A stretch of 64,000 nucleotides of DNA from Sporothrix humicola (GCA_021396245.1 WNYE01000039.1:310001-374000), one strand, 5' to 3'. Shown: positions 11,032 to 23,551, numbered from the stretch's first letter. The notes: generated by a model from the letters alone, not told the origin. Program-made: numbers and translations.

Positions 11032-12200
11032 GGTGACGATGGATGGTGTTGGCGTCGGTGTGTGGAGGAGTATCGACGAGTGTTGGAGAGTTGATAAGAA
11101 TTGATAATGATGAAGCTCAACGGGAGAGAAAAGGGGGCGGGGCAATATCTAAGAAGTAGAGGGAAAGAGCGACAGATGCTCAAAGGTTCTTTCCTTGTTT
11201 GGCGTTTAACTTGACAGTCTTGTATGTATCGTCACTCTTCCGCATCATGCGATGTTTATGACTCAAATGTAGATGTACCTCAAATCATATGCATCAAGCA
11301 CAGTATGTTGACCGAATGCTACCTTGGAGCAAAAAAAAAAAAAAAAATGAAAACGATCCGAAACTAAAATAAAAAAGTAAAAACTGACAATCTACCCGAT
11401 TGGAGAAGGTAACCAAAAATACACAAAAATACATGCATACAGCATAAAAATAAATAAATAAATGCACGCCACATGAAGCTATCCAGGACAGGAAGCTCTT
11501 TGCGTGGTTTACAGATATGGCGGCATGCACTCCGTCGAGGAGGATGCATTCTGAGTTGAAGAATGACACCGATATCGGCACTAGTCCCAAATAGGAGATG
11601 TTGAAGGTGTGGAGACAAGAGAGAGAGACCGAAAGGACGAGGAGGGCGATGACGGGAGGCTAGCAGTGGCAATGGGAAGGAGGAGAAGAGGAGAAAGGAA
11701 GGAAGGAGCGAGGCAATCGGGTCTGCCCCAGACTTTCCCTTGCTCGCCTTCCTGGTTATCGGGTCTGGATCCTCTTCTTGGAGAAGGCGCGATTGACGAT
11801 TGACGACAGTCGACCCAAACGGAAGCGACCTTCTTCCTCTTTGGGTATATCTAACTCAAACACCCTTTTTGCCCTTTTGTGCATTTTGTGCGTTTCGTAC
11901 CTGCATTCAGACAAGACACAAGCCAAGACCCTTGCTCAAGGACTGTACAGTCTACCGTCAACCGTCTCATATCCGATCGCCAGTTTCCTTTCCCGGCCAT
12001 ATCGCAAGCATCGCGATAAGATATGGGGTGACAAGACAGTCAAGATCGACCCAGACATCAATCACCATATCTGTCCATGTTCTTGCTGCTCCACTTGCCC
12101 GTCTCGATTCCCTCTCCAGGCATTTCGACATTCCCTTGATGGGAACAGGAACTCTGTTTCAAGCAATTGAGGACATCTGAACACAGAGAACACCGTCAAC
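11032..12200. other. Divergent promoter between D-amino-acid oxidase and regulator gene
   Basis: A shared upstream region of about 1.17 kb. It holds a run of 17 A's at 11331-11347 and a CGG-N8-CCG element at 11521-11534, the half-site layout used by many Zn2Cys6 proteins. Short open frames (for example 11778-12170) have no domain. Any regulatory role is inferred. Confidence 0.45.
11331..11347. repeat. Poly(A) homopolymer
   Basis: Seventeen consecutive A's in the divergent region between oxidase and regulator. Such runs often act as nucleosome-depleted promoter elements in fungi, but no direct evidence is available here. Confidence 0.8.
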
Positions 12201-14937
12201 ATGGCCCAGGTCCAGACCCCGCGCGAATTCAAGTTTGTGGGCGGTCCCAGCCGCAAGAGACGCCGCAACGGGACTGTGCTAACGGCAACGACTTCAAACG
12301 CTACAGCAGGTCCTACGTCTTCCTCGTCCACCTCACCGTCAGCTAAACATGCAAAGAGGACATGTGGGCCTTCCACCGCTGTCCGGTCGCCGCCGTCCAC
12401 GTCCGAGTCGGAGGGCAACAGCGTCGGCAACGGCACCAACACAAACACCGGCGCCGCCATCCATCATCCACTGCCGTCGAGTCCACTCCCTCTCTACGAT
12501 GTCGACGATCTCTTGTCGGCGTCGCCGCGGACCGTCTTTTCACGGATGACGGGGACAAATGTGGGGAATGGAGACTCGAGCACCGGGACAGGATCTGGAG
12601 CCGACGAGGGCCTCCACCCGGACATTACAAACACAATTGCCGCGACCCTGGCCGGCCTTGCGTCGTCTTCTAATGGGCCTATGCCGATGGACACGACGTC
12701 ATCGCCCGGGAGCGACAGCTCCGCCACCACTTGCGAGAGCATCCATCACATCCCTGCCGCGACAGAGCCGATTGGCTCGGTTACGCAGAGCTCGAATGAT
12801 AACAACCAAAACACCACCACCACCAACAACAACAACTCAACCCGTTTCAATAACACCCCCACCCCCAGCCTCGAGGGCATCCTGGAATGGCCCACCGAAG
12901 AGTTTATGAATCCATTCTTTCCTGCTGTCGGCCTTGACATCTTTGGAGGAGGTGGGCCTGGAAGTGCTTCTCAGAACAACGTGATGAACGTCGGCGCGGT
13001 TCAAGTTCAAGGTCAACCGCCGACCATGATGCTGCCACTGCCGTCGCCCTCACCGCCGCAAATGTCATCCCTTCCTCCTCTTGTCCCTTCTCACCCTCAC
13101 CCACATCCTCATCCTCATTCTCATCCAAATGCACAGCTTGCCGACGATGTCGAGGAACTCCCATCACACCTCGACTCCTTAACGTCCATGCAGTTGCCGT
13201 CGCCACTGTCGTCCTTTGTCTTTGACCAGACCACAAATAACAACAATGGCAAACAACAGCAACAAATGGTCCCGGCCGACGCTCTCATGATGGCCACGTC
13301 GCCGCGCATGTATGCCCAGCCGTCTATCCTCTACGACACCATCTCCCGCATTTTCTTCCAATGTAGGTCGACGTTCTTGTCTTCATCTTTCTTCTTCGCA
13401 TACTGACCTTTTAGACGACCAAGAATTTTGCATCCTCCCCCTCACGTGCGACTTTGCCGCCAACCCCTTTCGCTACAACATGCAGGCCATGCAACAGTCG
13501 AGTCTGCTGAGGCACTGCATCCTGGCCCTGTCTTACAGACACGTTGACCACGACACGGGTGCCTGCACGAGCGAGGCCACGGCCTACAAGCGCCGGGCGA
13601 CCGAAATGCTCAACGACAAGATCCGTACCGAGTCCGCCGGCGAAACCCAGCCGGATGCATCTCTGCTGGACGCATCGATCGTCTTGATGACACTAGACGT
13701 GAGTCTTTCCTCGCACTCGTTTTTTCTGTCTCCGCTGACATCCTAGTGTGCAACATCTGCCCTTGGTCCGTGGCAGTCGCATCTGCGCCGTGCCAAGAAG
13801 CTCATCCAGCAAGGCAGCAAGGCCAAGGCCAACACAAACTCGGCCTCTTCACCAACGCCCTCGCACGCTTCGTCGTCGTCCACCTCATCGTCGGACGCCC
13901 CGCCACGGCACAGCTCACAGAGGCTGGCCCAGCTGGGACTCCTCGTCTGGTTTGACGTCACCCTCGCCTTGACCAGCCGCAACGGCTGCATCTTCCCAGA
14001 ACGCATAATTATGAGCATCTTTGATCCGCCCGAGCCAGCCCCTGGTGAAGATACAAATACAAACGGTACGGCACCGTCGTCCCCTGCCCTCGATTTCTAC
14101 GCCATCTCCGGCTGCCCCCGCGAACTGTTCGAATGCATGGTCCGCCTCGCCGCATATGCCCGCGAGATGCGCATCGCCTCGAGTCTGTCGTGTGTCCGCT
14201 TCGACATGGGCCCCGTCCTTCGGCTGGAGCGCCGCATCGCCCAGTGGCAGTCGCCCGCCTTTGACGACCCGGCGAGTCATCATTTAAGGAAGGCGACGGG
14301 CCATGCCACCTCGAGAGGGAACCGTCCCCACAGCCCGGTCGGCGGTACCGCTGATGCTGCCGAGTCGGCCGCCGCCGAGCACCTGTGGCGCACCCGCAAC
14401 ATTGCCGTCGACGGCCAGGACGACGGCGGGAGTGTCCTGGACTACCGGCTGGACCTGTACCACTGCGCCGAGGCCTGGCGGTATGCCCTGCTGATCTACA
14501 TTGAGCGCGTCTTCAAGTGGCAGGACCGGCAGGCCCAGAAGAAACGGGCTGCGGAAGATGGCAGTGACGACGACAGCGAAGGCTCCTCCGGTGCCCATAA
14601 CGCCGACGACAACAGTGCCCTCCTGCAGTTTCTGGCCCGCCGCACACTGAACCATATTACGAGCTGCCGCCGCACCACTTTTGTCCAAAAACAACTGATG
14701 CTCCCCGTCTTTCTGGCGGGCGCCGAGATCCGGGATGCCGGCCTCCAAAACGATGCGCGGGACTACTGCGTATGGTGGGGCACCAAGACGCGGTACAACA
14801 TGTTTATCACGGGCCGCGCACTGCTGGAAGAAGTGTGGCGGCGCCGGGCGGTCAACGGAGAGGATACGGATGTCTGGTGGGGCGACGTCTTTGACCAGAA
14901 GGGCAAATCCGGCGAGAAGGAGTATCTGCTGGGGTGA
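12201..14937 (+). CDS. Fungal-specific transcription-factor-domain protein without visible Zn2Cys6 cluster
   Basis: Three exons (12201-13362, 13415-13698, 13747-14937) give 878 residues. The N-terminal 380 residues are low complexity (Ser, Thr, Asn, Pro, an HPHP tract near residue 300), with a basic GPSRKRRRNG near residue 15 that could be a nuclear signal. From about residue 385 the protein becomes ordered and matches the Fungal_trans_2 type regulatory domain: YDTISRIFFQ, ILPLTCDFAANPFRY, LLRHCILALSYRHV, LGLLVWFDVTLALTSRNGCIFP, and a helical C-terminus. This domain normally follows a Cys6 zinc cluster, but only isolated cysteines occur before it and the upstream region contains no such exon. 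It may act as a cofactor, or the DNA-binding part may have been lost. Its divergence from the D-amino-acid oxidase makes local regulation possible. Introns are 52 and 48 bases. Confidence 0.85.
13087..13128 (+). repeat. CCTCAT/CCTCAC microsatellite coding for His-Pro repeats
   Basis: Imperfect six-base repeats (CATCCT, CACCCT, CATTCT) inside exon 1 of the regulator-like gene encode alternating His and Pro near residue 300. The tract lies in a low-complexity region. Confidence 0.8.
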
Positions 14938-15202
14938 GACACCAAGTCACGACCATTGGGACATGTAATGATAAATGTAATATGATGAATTTATGCAAGG
15001 GAATATCATGGAACGAACCAACCCAAATAAATACATGACTCCGTTCTCCTTTAATGGCGCTTCCTCGTGATCTGTCCTAACGAATGGCAATGACACCCAG
15101 TATATATACAATCTGGTAAGACAAAAAAGACAAAGCAAAAAGGCTAGACAAAAAGTAAAAATGGACACAAAATAATGTACAGTCTTGTTGCCGACAGTCA
15201 AC
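14938..15202. other. Short convergent intergenic region
   Basis: About 265 bases of AT-rich 3' flanks between the regulator-like gene and the lipase. Nothing else is seen. Confidence 0.5.
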
Positions 15203-17521
15203 TTAATGCTCCAAACTTCCCACAGCTGATGCAGCCTCGGTGGTGACGCCCCCAACGGCCTTGCTGCTGCCCACCCGGATGCTGCCGCCCTTGCCGACGC
15301 GCATCGAGTCAATGCTCAAGCTACCGGCATTGCGGAACTTTTGCGACGACGTCTTACGCAGCGAGTGGGACGACGTGGGACGTTCGTTTCCCGTGGGCGT
15401 GCCTGTGCGCGAGGGGACGTTGGACGAGGACGCTGACCCGGTGGCTTCGACGGGGCTCGACGAGGATCTTTGGCCGACGGTGTTGGGCGAGCGGTCGGTG
15501 AGGGCACGAGGAATAGGCGCAGACGCAGCCGCGGCAGTATCGATGGCTGTCGTCAGGGCCTGGGCGGCCGAGATCTTGTTGTTGTCACTCCCCACAATGA
15601 TGGCTTCGGCCTGTGGCGGCGTGCCCGGGTGGCTCCATGTCGTGTTGTCGTCCAGCAGCAGGTCGTCCTCGGACCGCTGCGGTCTTGACTCGAGCTCGAC
15701 ATCGAGTACTGTGGAAGGACGGTTCGCGTTCTCGTTATGGGCAGACGGTAGGCGGAACGAGACGGCCGGGTTGATGGTTGCATTCTGGCCTTGGGCAAGG
15801 CTGTGGTTGTCGCTGTCCGAGTTCACGTCACTAAGCGTGGGACCATGCTGGGTCCGGTTCTGGGATGACGAGGATCTGTTGGTGTTGGAAACGTGGAACG
15901 AGTTGGATGCGCTGAGGCTTGTATGCCGCGCGCTGCGGAACCGCGCGTATTCTTCCTTGGTGTGCTCCGCACCTGTGAAGCTGTCCAGAGCGTCAAAGAC
16001 GTGGCGGAAGACGAGCTGGTCGACATCGCGCGCCCACAGGAAATCAAGATGCTCGTAGTGGGGGATCTCGGTGGCGACTGTCTGTGCTGGCAGCTCACGC
16101 ATCATAGCTTTGATGTCCACCAGTGAGTCACTGCCGCCGTACACAAGCACGACGGGCGTCTTGATATTGCGTGTCGGGTACTTGGCCACCTTGGTGTGCT
16201 TGGAGTGTGTCGCCAACAGCGGGTGCACGTCGTCGTCGTACATCTGGAAAGACTTGGTGCGGATAATCTGGAACCAGTGGACGACCGACTTGGTGCTTGT
16301 GTACGAGTAGAGGTGTGCGTAGGCTGCCAGCTTTTGCGAGGCCGCAATGTTTTCCGTCTTCCAGCCAAACAAGAACGACAGGCCCATGTCGATGACACGC
16401 ACAAAGATGGGAGGGTACAGGATGGACTGCCACATTGTTGCCGAGCTAAGGATCGAGCGGCGGCCAAAGAGAAGGTACAGCACCTGTGGCGAGGCTTTCA
16501 CCAAGGCGTCGACAATTCCATTTGACAAGCCGGCGGGCGACATGGCCGGTGCCAGCGCGATAAAAACGTTGACCTGGTCGTTGAGCTTGGGGTGGATGGC
16601 CAGAGACGCAAACGCCTGGGCCGTGCCCTGGGAGAAGCCAATGTACGACAGAGATTTTTGGCCGGTCGTCTCGAGAATGTAGGCGATGCTGTTGGGGATG
16701 TCGTGGAAGGCAAACTCGTCGATGGAAAAGTTCCAAAAGTCGAGGCTCTTAGACGACGACTTGACCGACTTTTTCGAATACTTGTTGCCGCGGTTGTTGC
16801 CGAACCAGACATCGAAGCCGCGCTCGACCAAAACAAAGGGGAGGCAGCGCTGGGCATCGGTCGTGCAGACCCAGACCTCGCTGTTCATGAGCAGGCCGTG
16901 GTGCATGTAGATGACACGCTTCTGGAGGCTGCGGGGACCCGCGTTGACCTTTTGGTCCTCCTCGCCGGGCCGCCATGCAAGACGGTGCAGTCCCAGCAGG
17001 TAGCCGTCCTTGGTCTGGAAGACATGTTCTTCTGCGGTGTAGCCGAACAGGCGGCAGAGTTCGACAAAGTCGGACGCGTCGCGGATCGAGGTAGATATGG
17101 CTGTGAGGGAGTGGTTAGCTGTGTTCTGTAGGTGCGTTTCTCGGTAGCGATACAGCTGTACATACACTTCTTGCGCTCCTCTGCTCGTTTCTGGGCCGGA
17201 CTTGTAAATCTGTTGAACAGTCGTTTCGATGCGCGGTAGAACAGTGTGATGAGAGAGTTGGCTGTAGATGATGGTCAGTATGGAGGTCGTCTACAAAGAG
17301 ATAAAGATAAGAAAGTTACGGAGTCAACGTACGTAGAGCGAGAGTGAGGATGCGGATTATGGCTTCAAAGGCGACGAGGAAGAACGAGCTGACCAGTGCC
17401 GTGTATTCGGTCCTAGAGAGAGAAGTATCAGGTCAGTACAGTTGCACAAAAAGCGGTGGGTGGTGATACTCGACAACGCCATGGCATACACATTAAGACG
17501 ACCTATGAATGGGACAGGCAT
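15203..17521 (-). CDS. Steryl ester hydrolase / acid-lipase-like (Yeh1/Yeh2/Tgl1 family)
   Basis: Four exons (17521-17490, 17412-17333, 17261-17166, 17100-15203) give 701 residues. The first three are short and are needed to reach the family N-terminus: PFIGRLN, then one hydrophobic segment VSSFFLVAFEAIIRILTLAL that should anchor the protein in the membrane. The catalytic domain follows: VIYMHHGLLMNSEVW (oxyanion region), nucleophile Ser226 in GFSQGTA, Asp about 394 in GGSDSLVD, and His about 420 in HYEHLDFLWA. After about residue 460 the tail is Ser- and Pro-rich and probably disordered. These enzymes release sterols from stored esters at lipid droplets, ER or plasma membrane. The open frame alone starts at 17167, but those first residues are intron 3 translation. 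Intron sizes are 77, 71 and 65 bases with good GTATG/GTACG donors. The gene is divergent from PET191. Confidence 0.9.
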
Positions 17522-18447
17522 ATTGGGCTATTTGGCAGCTTCTGCTGCAGGTTGAGTGGTGTAGAGGTCGTTCACGGCTTCGGTGCCAGGGAGGAGATGT
17601 CAGGAGGAAGCGATCGGTGAAGGCCGCGATGCTGAGAGCTCGATGGCGGTGGGGGATTGTATTCCTTTTTTGTTGACAGGTTTTCTTTTTTCGACGTCCA
17701 GACTAATTCGTCCAATTCACCAAAGACGCGCCACGGTCTGCGCGCATGGCTCTTCTTTGGTCCGATAGTGCTTTTCGTCTGGAGTCTAGAGTGGTTATCG
17801 CGAGGACACTGGAAGGGGCGCGAGCGATTATGGCGAGTAATGCGGGCGAAGGGGAGGTCGTGAAAGAGCTTGTCGGAGGAAGAAAGCAGTCAAGTTGTAG
17901 CTTCAGGGGGTATCGCAGGATGTAGGAAGGTTCGTTGGCCGGTTGTTGAGCTCGAGGAAGGGGTTGGAAGTAAGAAAGTTGTGTTTGAGGAAGGTGCGAT
18001 GCAAGAGGGTCTGGACCTCGAGAAGATCCAAGGGGGTGATGTCACATGCGAATCGCTCAAGGGATACTTTTAGCTTTGGGTGAAGCGGTGACGAAAGGGG
18101 CGGCCACTAGCGCTGTATTTTCCAAGTTACAGCGGGCAATTCTAGAAAAGGTACGGAGACTTTAGCGACCACGTTAGCGAACCGTTTGCACCCCAAGACC
18201 TCCAAAAGTCGAAATAGACAGGCGCCACACGTGGCGTAGACCACTGGCCAATCAGGATCTCAGTAACTCGTCCATCAAAAAGTTCGGACAGCTTTTTTGG
18301 CGGGCAATAATTTTGGTGATTGGTGATCGCGAACGACAAGATCAGGCGATTTCGACGATTCGAGCAAACCTAGGCGACAGCTCCTCCCAATTCAAAATCC
18401 GACCCCTCTCCAACGCATAGCAGCTCTCTGCATGCAATCCAGCCACC
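17522..18447. other. Divergent promoter between lipase and PET191
   Basis: About 0.93 kb. Short open frames show no domain. The last 250 bases contain the PET191 leader. No RNA gene or strong repeat is visible. Confidence 0.5.
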
Positions 18448-18937
18448 ATGCCGAGCTCATGTAAAGAAATTCGTAAGTTATTGGTCCTCGCTTCGCTCGC
18501 TTCTCGTCTCTTTTCGCTTCGCTCGTAATGATTGCTAACACCTGTGCTGCTCAGGCGCCGCTCTGGCCCAGTGCCTGCAAGAGTCCGACTGCGTCATGGT
18601 CCACCGCAACTCCGCCGCCGACTGCTTGAGACCACCCCTCTCCGAAACCCTGCCCATCAAGTGCCAGCAGCTCCGCAAAGGCTTTGGCGACTGCCGCCGC
18701 GGCATGATCGACATGCGCAAACGGTTCCGCGGCAATGCGCCGCCGTCGGCGAGGATGCTGCAAACAGGCGACGAAGGAAGCGAAAAGGACGACAAGCAGG
18801 GCTACCAGCTGTACGCGGGCCGGGCAGCGTTTGGCGGCGAGGTCAAGGCGACGTCGGGCAACGAGAAGGAGGCGCCCGACTGGCGGGAGGTGGAGAACCA
18901 GAAATACCGTCAAGAGCAGGCCAACAAGAAGTCATGA
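18448..18937 (+). CDS. PET191: Cytochrome c oxidase assembly factor Pet191/COA5
   Basis: Two exons (18448-18472, 18555-18937) give 135 residues. The first exon is only 25 bases (MPSSCKEI plus one base) and its ATG has the good context GCCACCATGC. The protein has the twin CX9C layout: Cys5/Cys15 and Cys45/Cys55, plus Cys21 and Cys32. This matches Pet191, imported into the mitochondrial intermembrane space by the Mia40 pathway and needed for complex IV assembly. The C-terminal half (AGRAAFGGEVKATSGNEKE, then PDWREVENQKYR) is typical of fungal members. The 82-base intron has a TGCTAAC branch point and carries the CTCGCTTCGCTCGC motif. Confidence is high because the Cys spacing is exact. Confidence 0.95.
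18487..18525 (+). repeat. CTCGCTTCGCTCGC motif inside the PET191 intron
   Basis: One full copy at 18487-18500 and one partial copy (TCGCTTCGCTCG) at 18514-18525, separated by T/C-rich sequence, in the same orientation relative to the gene as the copies in the permease intron. Confidence 0.9.
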
Positions 18938-21900
18938 CCGGCGGTGGGGCGCAAGAGGGCTCGAGAGTAGAGGACGGGCTGTATGATACGATACACGGCA
19001 TTGCACATACATGGCGACACGATTCACGACCGAGCGGCATACCGAAAGATAAAAGAGGACGACGGACGAAGGTCGATGAGACACAAGCACATACTGGCGT
19101 TTTTTGGTTGCTTTATTTGCGTGGGCTTTGGCTTTACATTGGCGGGGTGCATAAAAGTACCTTTTGGGTTTTCAATATACCATCTTTTCTCTTCACAGAT
19201 GTGGACAATATCGTTCGTCTCTCTGGCGTCATTGCAGCCGTTTATTTTGTGACGTATTGGATTTGCTACGCCGCAGAAGCGTGGCAGATATATCAGTGCG
19301 CCACTTTGTCGTTTCAATATTGGGGAATATCGGTATGCGGCAGGAATGTGTCGTGGACTGATTATGACGGCAACAAAATATGTGCAAAAGATGTGCACAC
19401 AAAAGCCAACTGCCAGGAAGTCGGGCATGTGGCCGTCGTAAGGCGCAGCGTGCCATGGGAAAGGTATTCTACAAGATCAATGCAGCCGTTTCATTTTACA
19501 TACGAGAATACGAGCAGAGTTTGACAGGAAGGCTGCTCGAAGGAATGGCAAATACGGAGGAAGGAGAAATCAAACGACGACACAATATTGGCGACAGGGA
19601 TCCGCGCGCGGACCAAAAGAACAGAGCGCAGAGCGGCTATCGGCATCTTTGCTTGCGACATTCGTACCCAGCCTTGTCGATGGGACTTTCTCGTGAGCGA
19701 CGTGAGATTTATGAGTAGGGCTGTACGTCGCATGTCCTCCGAGAGAAGCATGTCAAGTCTCATCCACGCACAGAATATTGACGTAAATATGCTCGCCAAG
19801 GTCGTCGAGTTGTATGTCTCAGTGCAGTCTTGTCCGTGCAGCATTTAATTCGAAGTTTGGATTCACGTACGAATACCCCATACTTTGCTCACAGCATGCA
19901 CAAGAAAATCAAAATTGCAAGTCTTGGCACTCCCTTTCATCCAATTCATGAGAAGGGCATTGCGCCGCATTGGTGATTGAGCTGATTTGTCTCCAACCAA
20001 CCCCTACCTAAAAAGTGACAACGGTCAACGCCCCCAGAAAAGCAAGGGGCAATTCGTGGGTGCACTGTCGATCGACATGAAGAAACAGAGGAAATGGATG
20101 GGAACGGTAGAAAGATGCCCCTGAAGCCCCCAGAGTTTCCCAAGCTTTAAGGCGCCTGCCAGATTTTGCCAGATTCCACTGGCAGCACGCGATCATTCTG
20201 TAAGATTTTACAAAGAAACGGACAACAGGTCTCCCCGGAGTCTCAAAATACAGGGGGCGGACAAGACATAAGAGTGCACTATCTTGCATATATTTGACCG
20301 TTATGCCGTCTTCGTTATCTCAAGCCAAGAAAAGACGGCATGCAGACGCGAGGCTAGGACGGGTGGTAAATAGAAAGGTTGTTGTGAGCACCGAAGCGAT
20401 GACGCTGTCGACATAAACTTTTAGATATTATCAGTCATCCCGATTCCACACATTGATCGCATGAATAACGGCCACTTCTGCTGATGTCGACAGAAATGTC
20501 GCTATTCGCTATCTTACTACCCTTTCCCAGCAGAGAGATAGCAGATAACGATTGCCATGACTCGTATGGGCTGCTGAGTGTGCGTGGGAAAGGCAATGAA
20601 AGGGAAGGTTGCATTTGGCTTGTCTCTATCCACTACAAAGGCCTTGTCGCACGCCCACCTACTCTTCTAGGTCTACGGCCAAATCCATGAAGCCTGTCCT
20701 CGCTCTCGCTCGCGTGTCGTCAGTCTTTTCGGGCCTCTCTCAGTAAGAAGACGGAGTCGCGTGCCGACTGCATGAACAAGCAGCCTTCCCTCCTAATTCC
20801 CACGCATCTGCAATCTGCAGGCTAAGGGGGCAGGCACATCTTGGAGCGGGTTTTGTCCCCACATCGAAATCATTTAGCGCTGTCATCCCCTGGAAAACGT
20901 TCACATTGAACAATGAACAACGGCCGGCCACTGGACGGGCTTGGCGGGGCTGACAGGGTAAAAGGATGGTTAAGAGGAGCCAGGGCATACGTAAGTGATC
21001 CACACTCCATTTCACGTATTTTTCTTCGAGATGGATGATGGGCTTTGGATTAATTGCAACGACGTATAGCCGACCTCATCAGCTTCAATGGTCGTCTACA
21101 TGGCTGGTGGCATCAGTGAGCGCTCCTTCCTAGGATCGCAAACTGAGGCTCAAATACTTCCAAGATGGATTTGCGAGGATTTCGGTGGGAAGGAAGGGAC
21201 GACACAAAATGGCAGGAGCGCATTCAAAATCTTTCGATGCCAGTCAATAGGAGGCTTAAAAAGTGGACAAGGCCAGCCAACGCCAAGAAACCGAAAGGCA
21301 AAGGCTTCAGGGGAAGAAGAGCAAATCGGTGAGAATAAAAGGAGAAGGGATAAACAAGATTTTAACATGAGTTTAGACGTTTGAGTTTAATCTGAGTTAA
21401 AAACTTTAAGATCGGATGAGCACGCGAGCAGTTGGAGTGTTCTCAAGGAAAGAGCGTTGCTTGTCGATGCTCCTTCTGGAGTCGGACATTCGTCGTAGAA
21501 GCTCCGTTCTCCGTTCAAACCCCAAATTGACGCCGCGTCAACTCGCCGTTAGCGAATCCTTGGGCAAGGGGGCCGGATCCAACGCTGCTCCATACGAGGT
21601 AACGGCGCAGAAACTGCAAAGAATCTAGCAACAAAATGAGAGGATCTAACGAATTGGCACTTCACTGGCAGCCCTTCGCGCGTGTTGGTTGTTGGCAAAG
21701 GGGGCCCTGACGGAATCTCGCCTGCACTAGGAGTGAACCATGTCTGCCAAGAACGAGACATTCCTTGAAATCGAGACGGGCATTAAGATTTTAGTTTAGG
21801 CCTTGCGTGAGCCCGAGAGCAAAATAGGCGGACAAGTGCTCAGTAAATGATGGAATAAAACTCCGTACGGAAGGTGGTCGCACGAGCAGGCCTCCGAACG

Positions 21901-23551
21901 CGCCTGCCCTGTGAGTGCGACCATCTCGTGTGTCCTTTGTTGCTCCTTCTGTCTTGGAAACAAAAGACAACAAAGTTGGTGCGAGGATGCGTGCATGAGA
22001 AGGATACGAGTATTTTGTCTCTTGTCTTGTATCTCACAACTAATATGCACGTCGAAGTCACCGGGAAGGACCAGCCTCGCCAGCCATGGAAAGAACCACA
22101 GACGCGGAAGGAAGGACGGGCCACTTGCAAAGAAGAACAGGGATGCAAGACTCGAACGGAAGGCACGCGAACACGGAGAGAACGCAGGGAAATCATAACT
22201 GGCATTAGTTACGGAGAATGTGCAGTAGGAAAACGCTACCCAGAGAAAAAGAAAAGAAAGGGGAACGAACGGCCCAAAACGACACGCAAAAAGAAACAAA
22301 TTGGCAACAAAAGAAATTCGCAAAAACAGTGACGTCTGTCCTGCCGTCCAGCAAATCCCTGGTCCGCCCCTCTCCCTCGAACCCTCTGAGCAAAACAGTC
22401 TTAGCCTTGGCGGCGTATTTTTTCAGTGTGTGGATGTGTCTTGGCGATTTTCCTTGTCTGGTCGGTGTTTCCTTCCCTTCCTCGCCTTCTTTTCTGGGGG
22501 CTTTTTTGGGGCTTCTTGGGTTTCTTGGTGGGGCTGTCCACTTCCTGAAATGCTTGGCATTATTATCTATGCGCGTGGAGAGAGAAAGAAGAAGTGTGTG
22601 TGTCCATCTTCTTGATTCCTTGATTGCTCCCTTTCTCTCTTTTCTCTTTCCCCAGTGTTTGCCGTTGTTCCGTCTTTCTGTCTTTCTTTTCCAGTCGTTG
22701 ATTTTCTTTCTGGGAAGATTTTCTGCTTTCTCCCTTTTTCTTCACTTTTTGACCCTTTCCCTCTCTGACGTCTTATTTACACCTTTTCCAGACGCTCTTT
22801 CCAATTTATTCTACTTGTCAACTTACACGGAAAGCACCACACACACCCTGGCGGTTTTTCTTCATCGCACCTGCTTCCAGCGCCGCCGCATTAACCTCCT
22901 ACCGGCAGCTGCGCACGAGACCACCACGAACATCGTCGCGCACCTTCCTCGAGTGTTCAGGGGGGACGAAGAGCATTGCGTGATCATATCCTGACTTTTT
23001 TAGAGTGCAAACTTCAACCTACATACAACCTTCAGCGACATTCTGCGACTTTACTTCATTCCGGGAGCTTCGAGTCAGCAACTCACGATCTGATCGCTAA
23101 AACGCCCCCGGAAGCTGCAAGCGCCACAGCATCAAGCAACGGCCACGATCCGAGCACCTAGCAAATGATACAGCCTCATTTTCGGCGTATTTCGACAGCA
23201 TCGTAATTTCACTTTGCTTCCTTTTGTCACCCTTTTTTGCACCTTTCTCCGGGCACCACACGATCCTTCCGGCGTCTTACACCTTGGCGACTACCACTGC
23301 CGATGGGCTGTGCAAGCATATTGACACGTTGAACTGCTCCTTCAGTGCGGCTCTTACAACACGACGAGACCTAAGATTCGAATAATTCAAATATTTCGAC
23401 ACATCCCGGGCGAGAATCGACACTTTGGATATTGTGAATAAAAGCATCGGGTAATCCTGCAATTTTGCAGGGACAATTCGCTTCACGACACACAGCACAC
23501 AGCCACTTGGGCGAATTTCCGCGCCCGAAAAGGCCGCGTTATTCCGCCCGC
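18938..23551. other. Gene-poor 4.6 kb region before the Ppn2-like gene
   Basis: No conserved protein, tRNA or rRNA is visible. The first half is mixed sequence with short random frames. From about 22380 to 22830 the plus strand is strongly pyrimidine-rich (long runs of TTTTC, CTTTCTCT) and should be promoter or leader of the phosphatase gene. An open frame at 22218-22994 is a by-product of that tract (Leu, Phe, Ser). The motif CTCGCTCTCGCTCGC near 20699 resembles the intronic repeat. The length is unusual for this window and could hide a non-coding transcript. Confidence 0.5.

Noticed and set aside
19491..19844. Minus-strand frame of 117 codons downstream of PET191
   Set aside because: No domain, no family match and overlapping frames on the other strand; treated as non-coding.
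22218..22994. Open frame of 258 codons on the plus strand
   Set aside because: Its composition (Leu, Phe, Ser runs) comes from the C/T-rich leader; no domain, and codon use is unlike real genes here.
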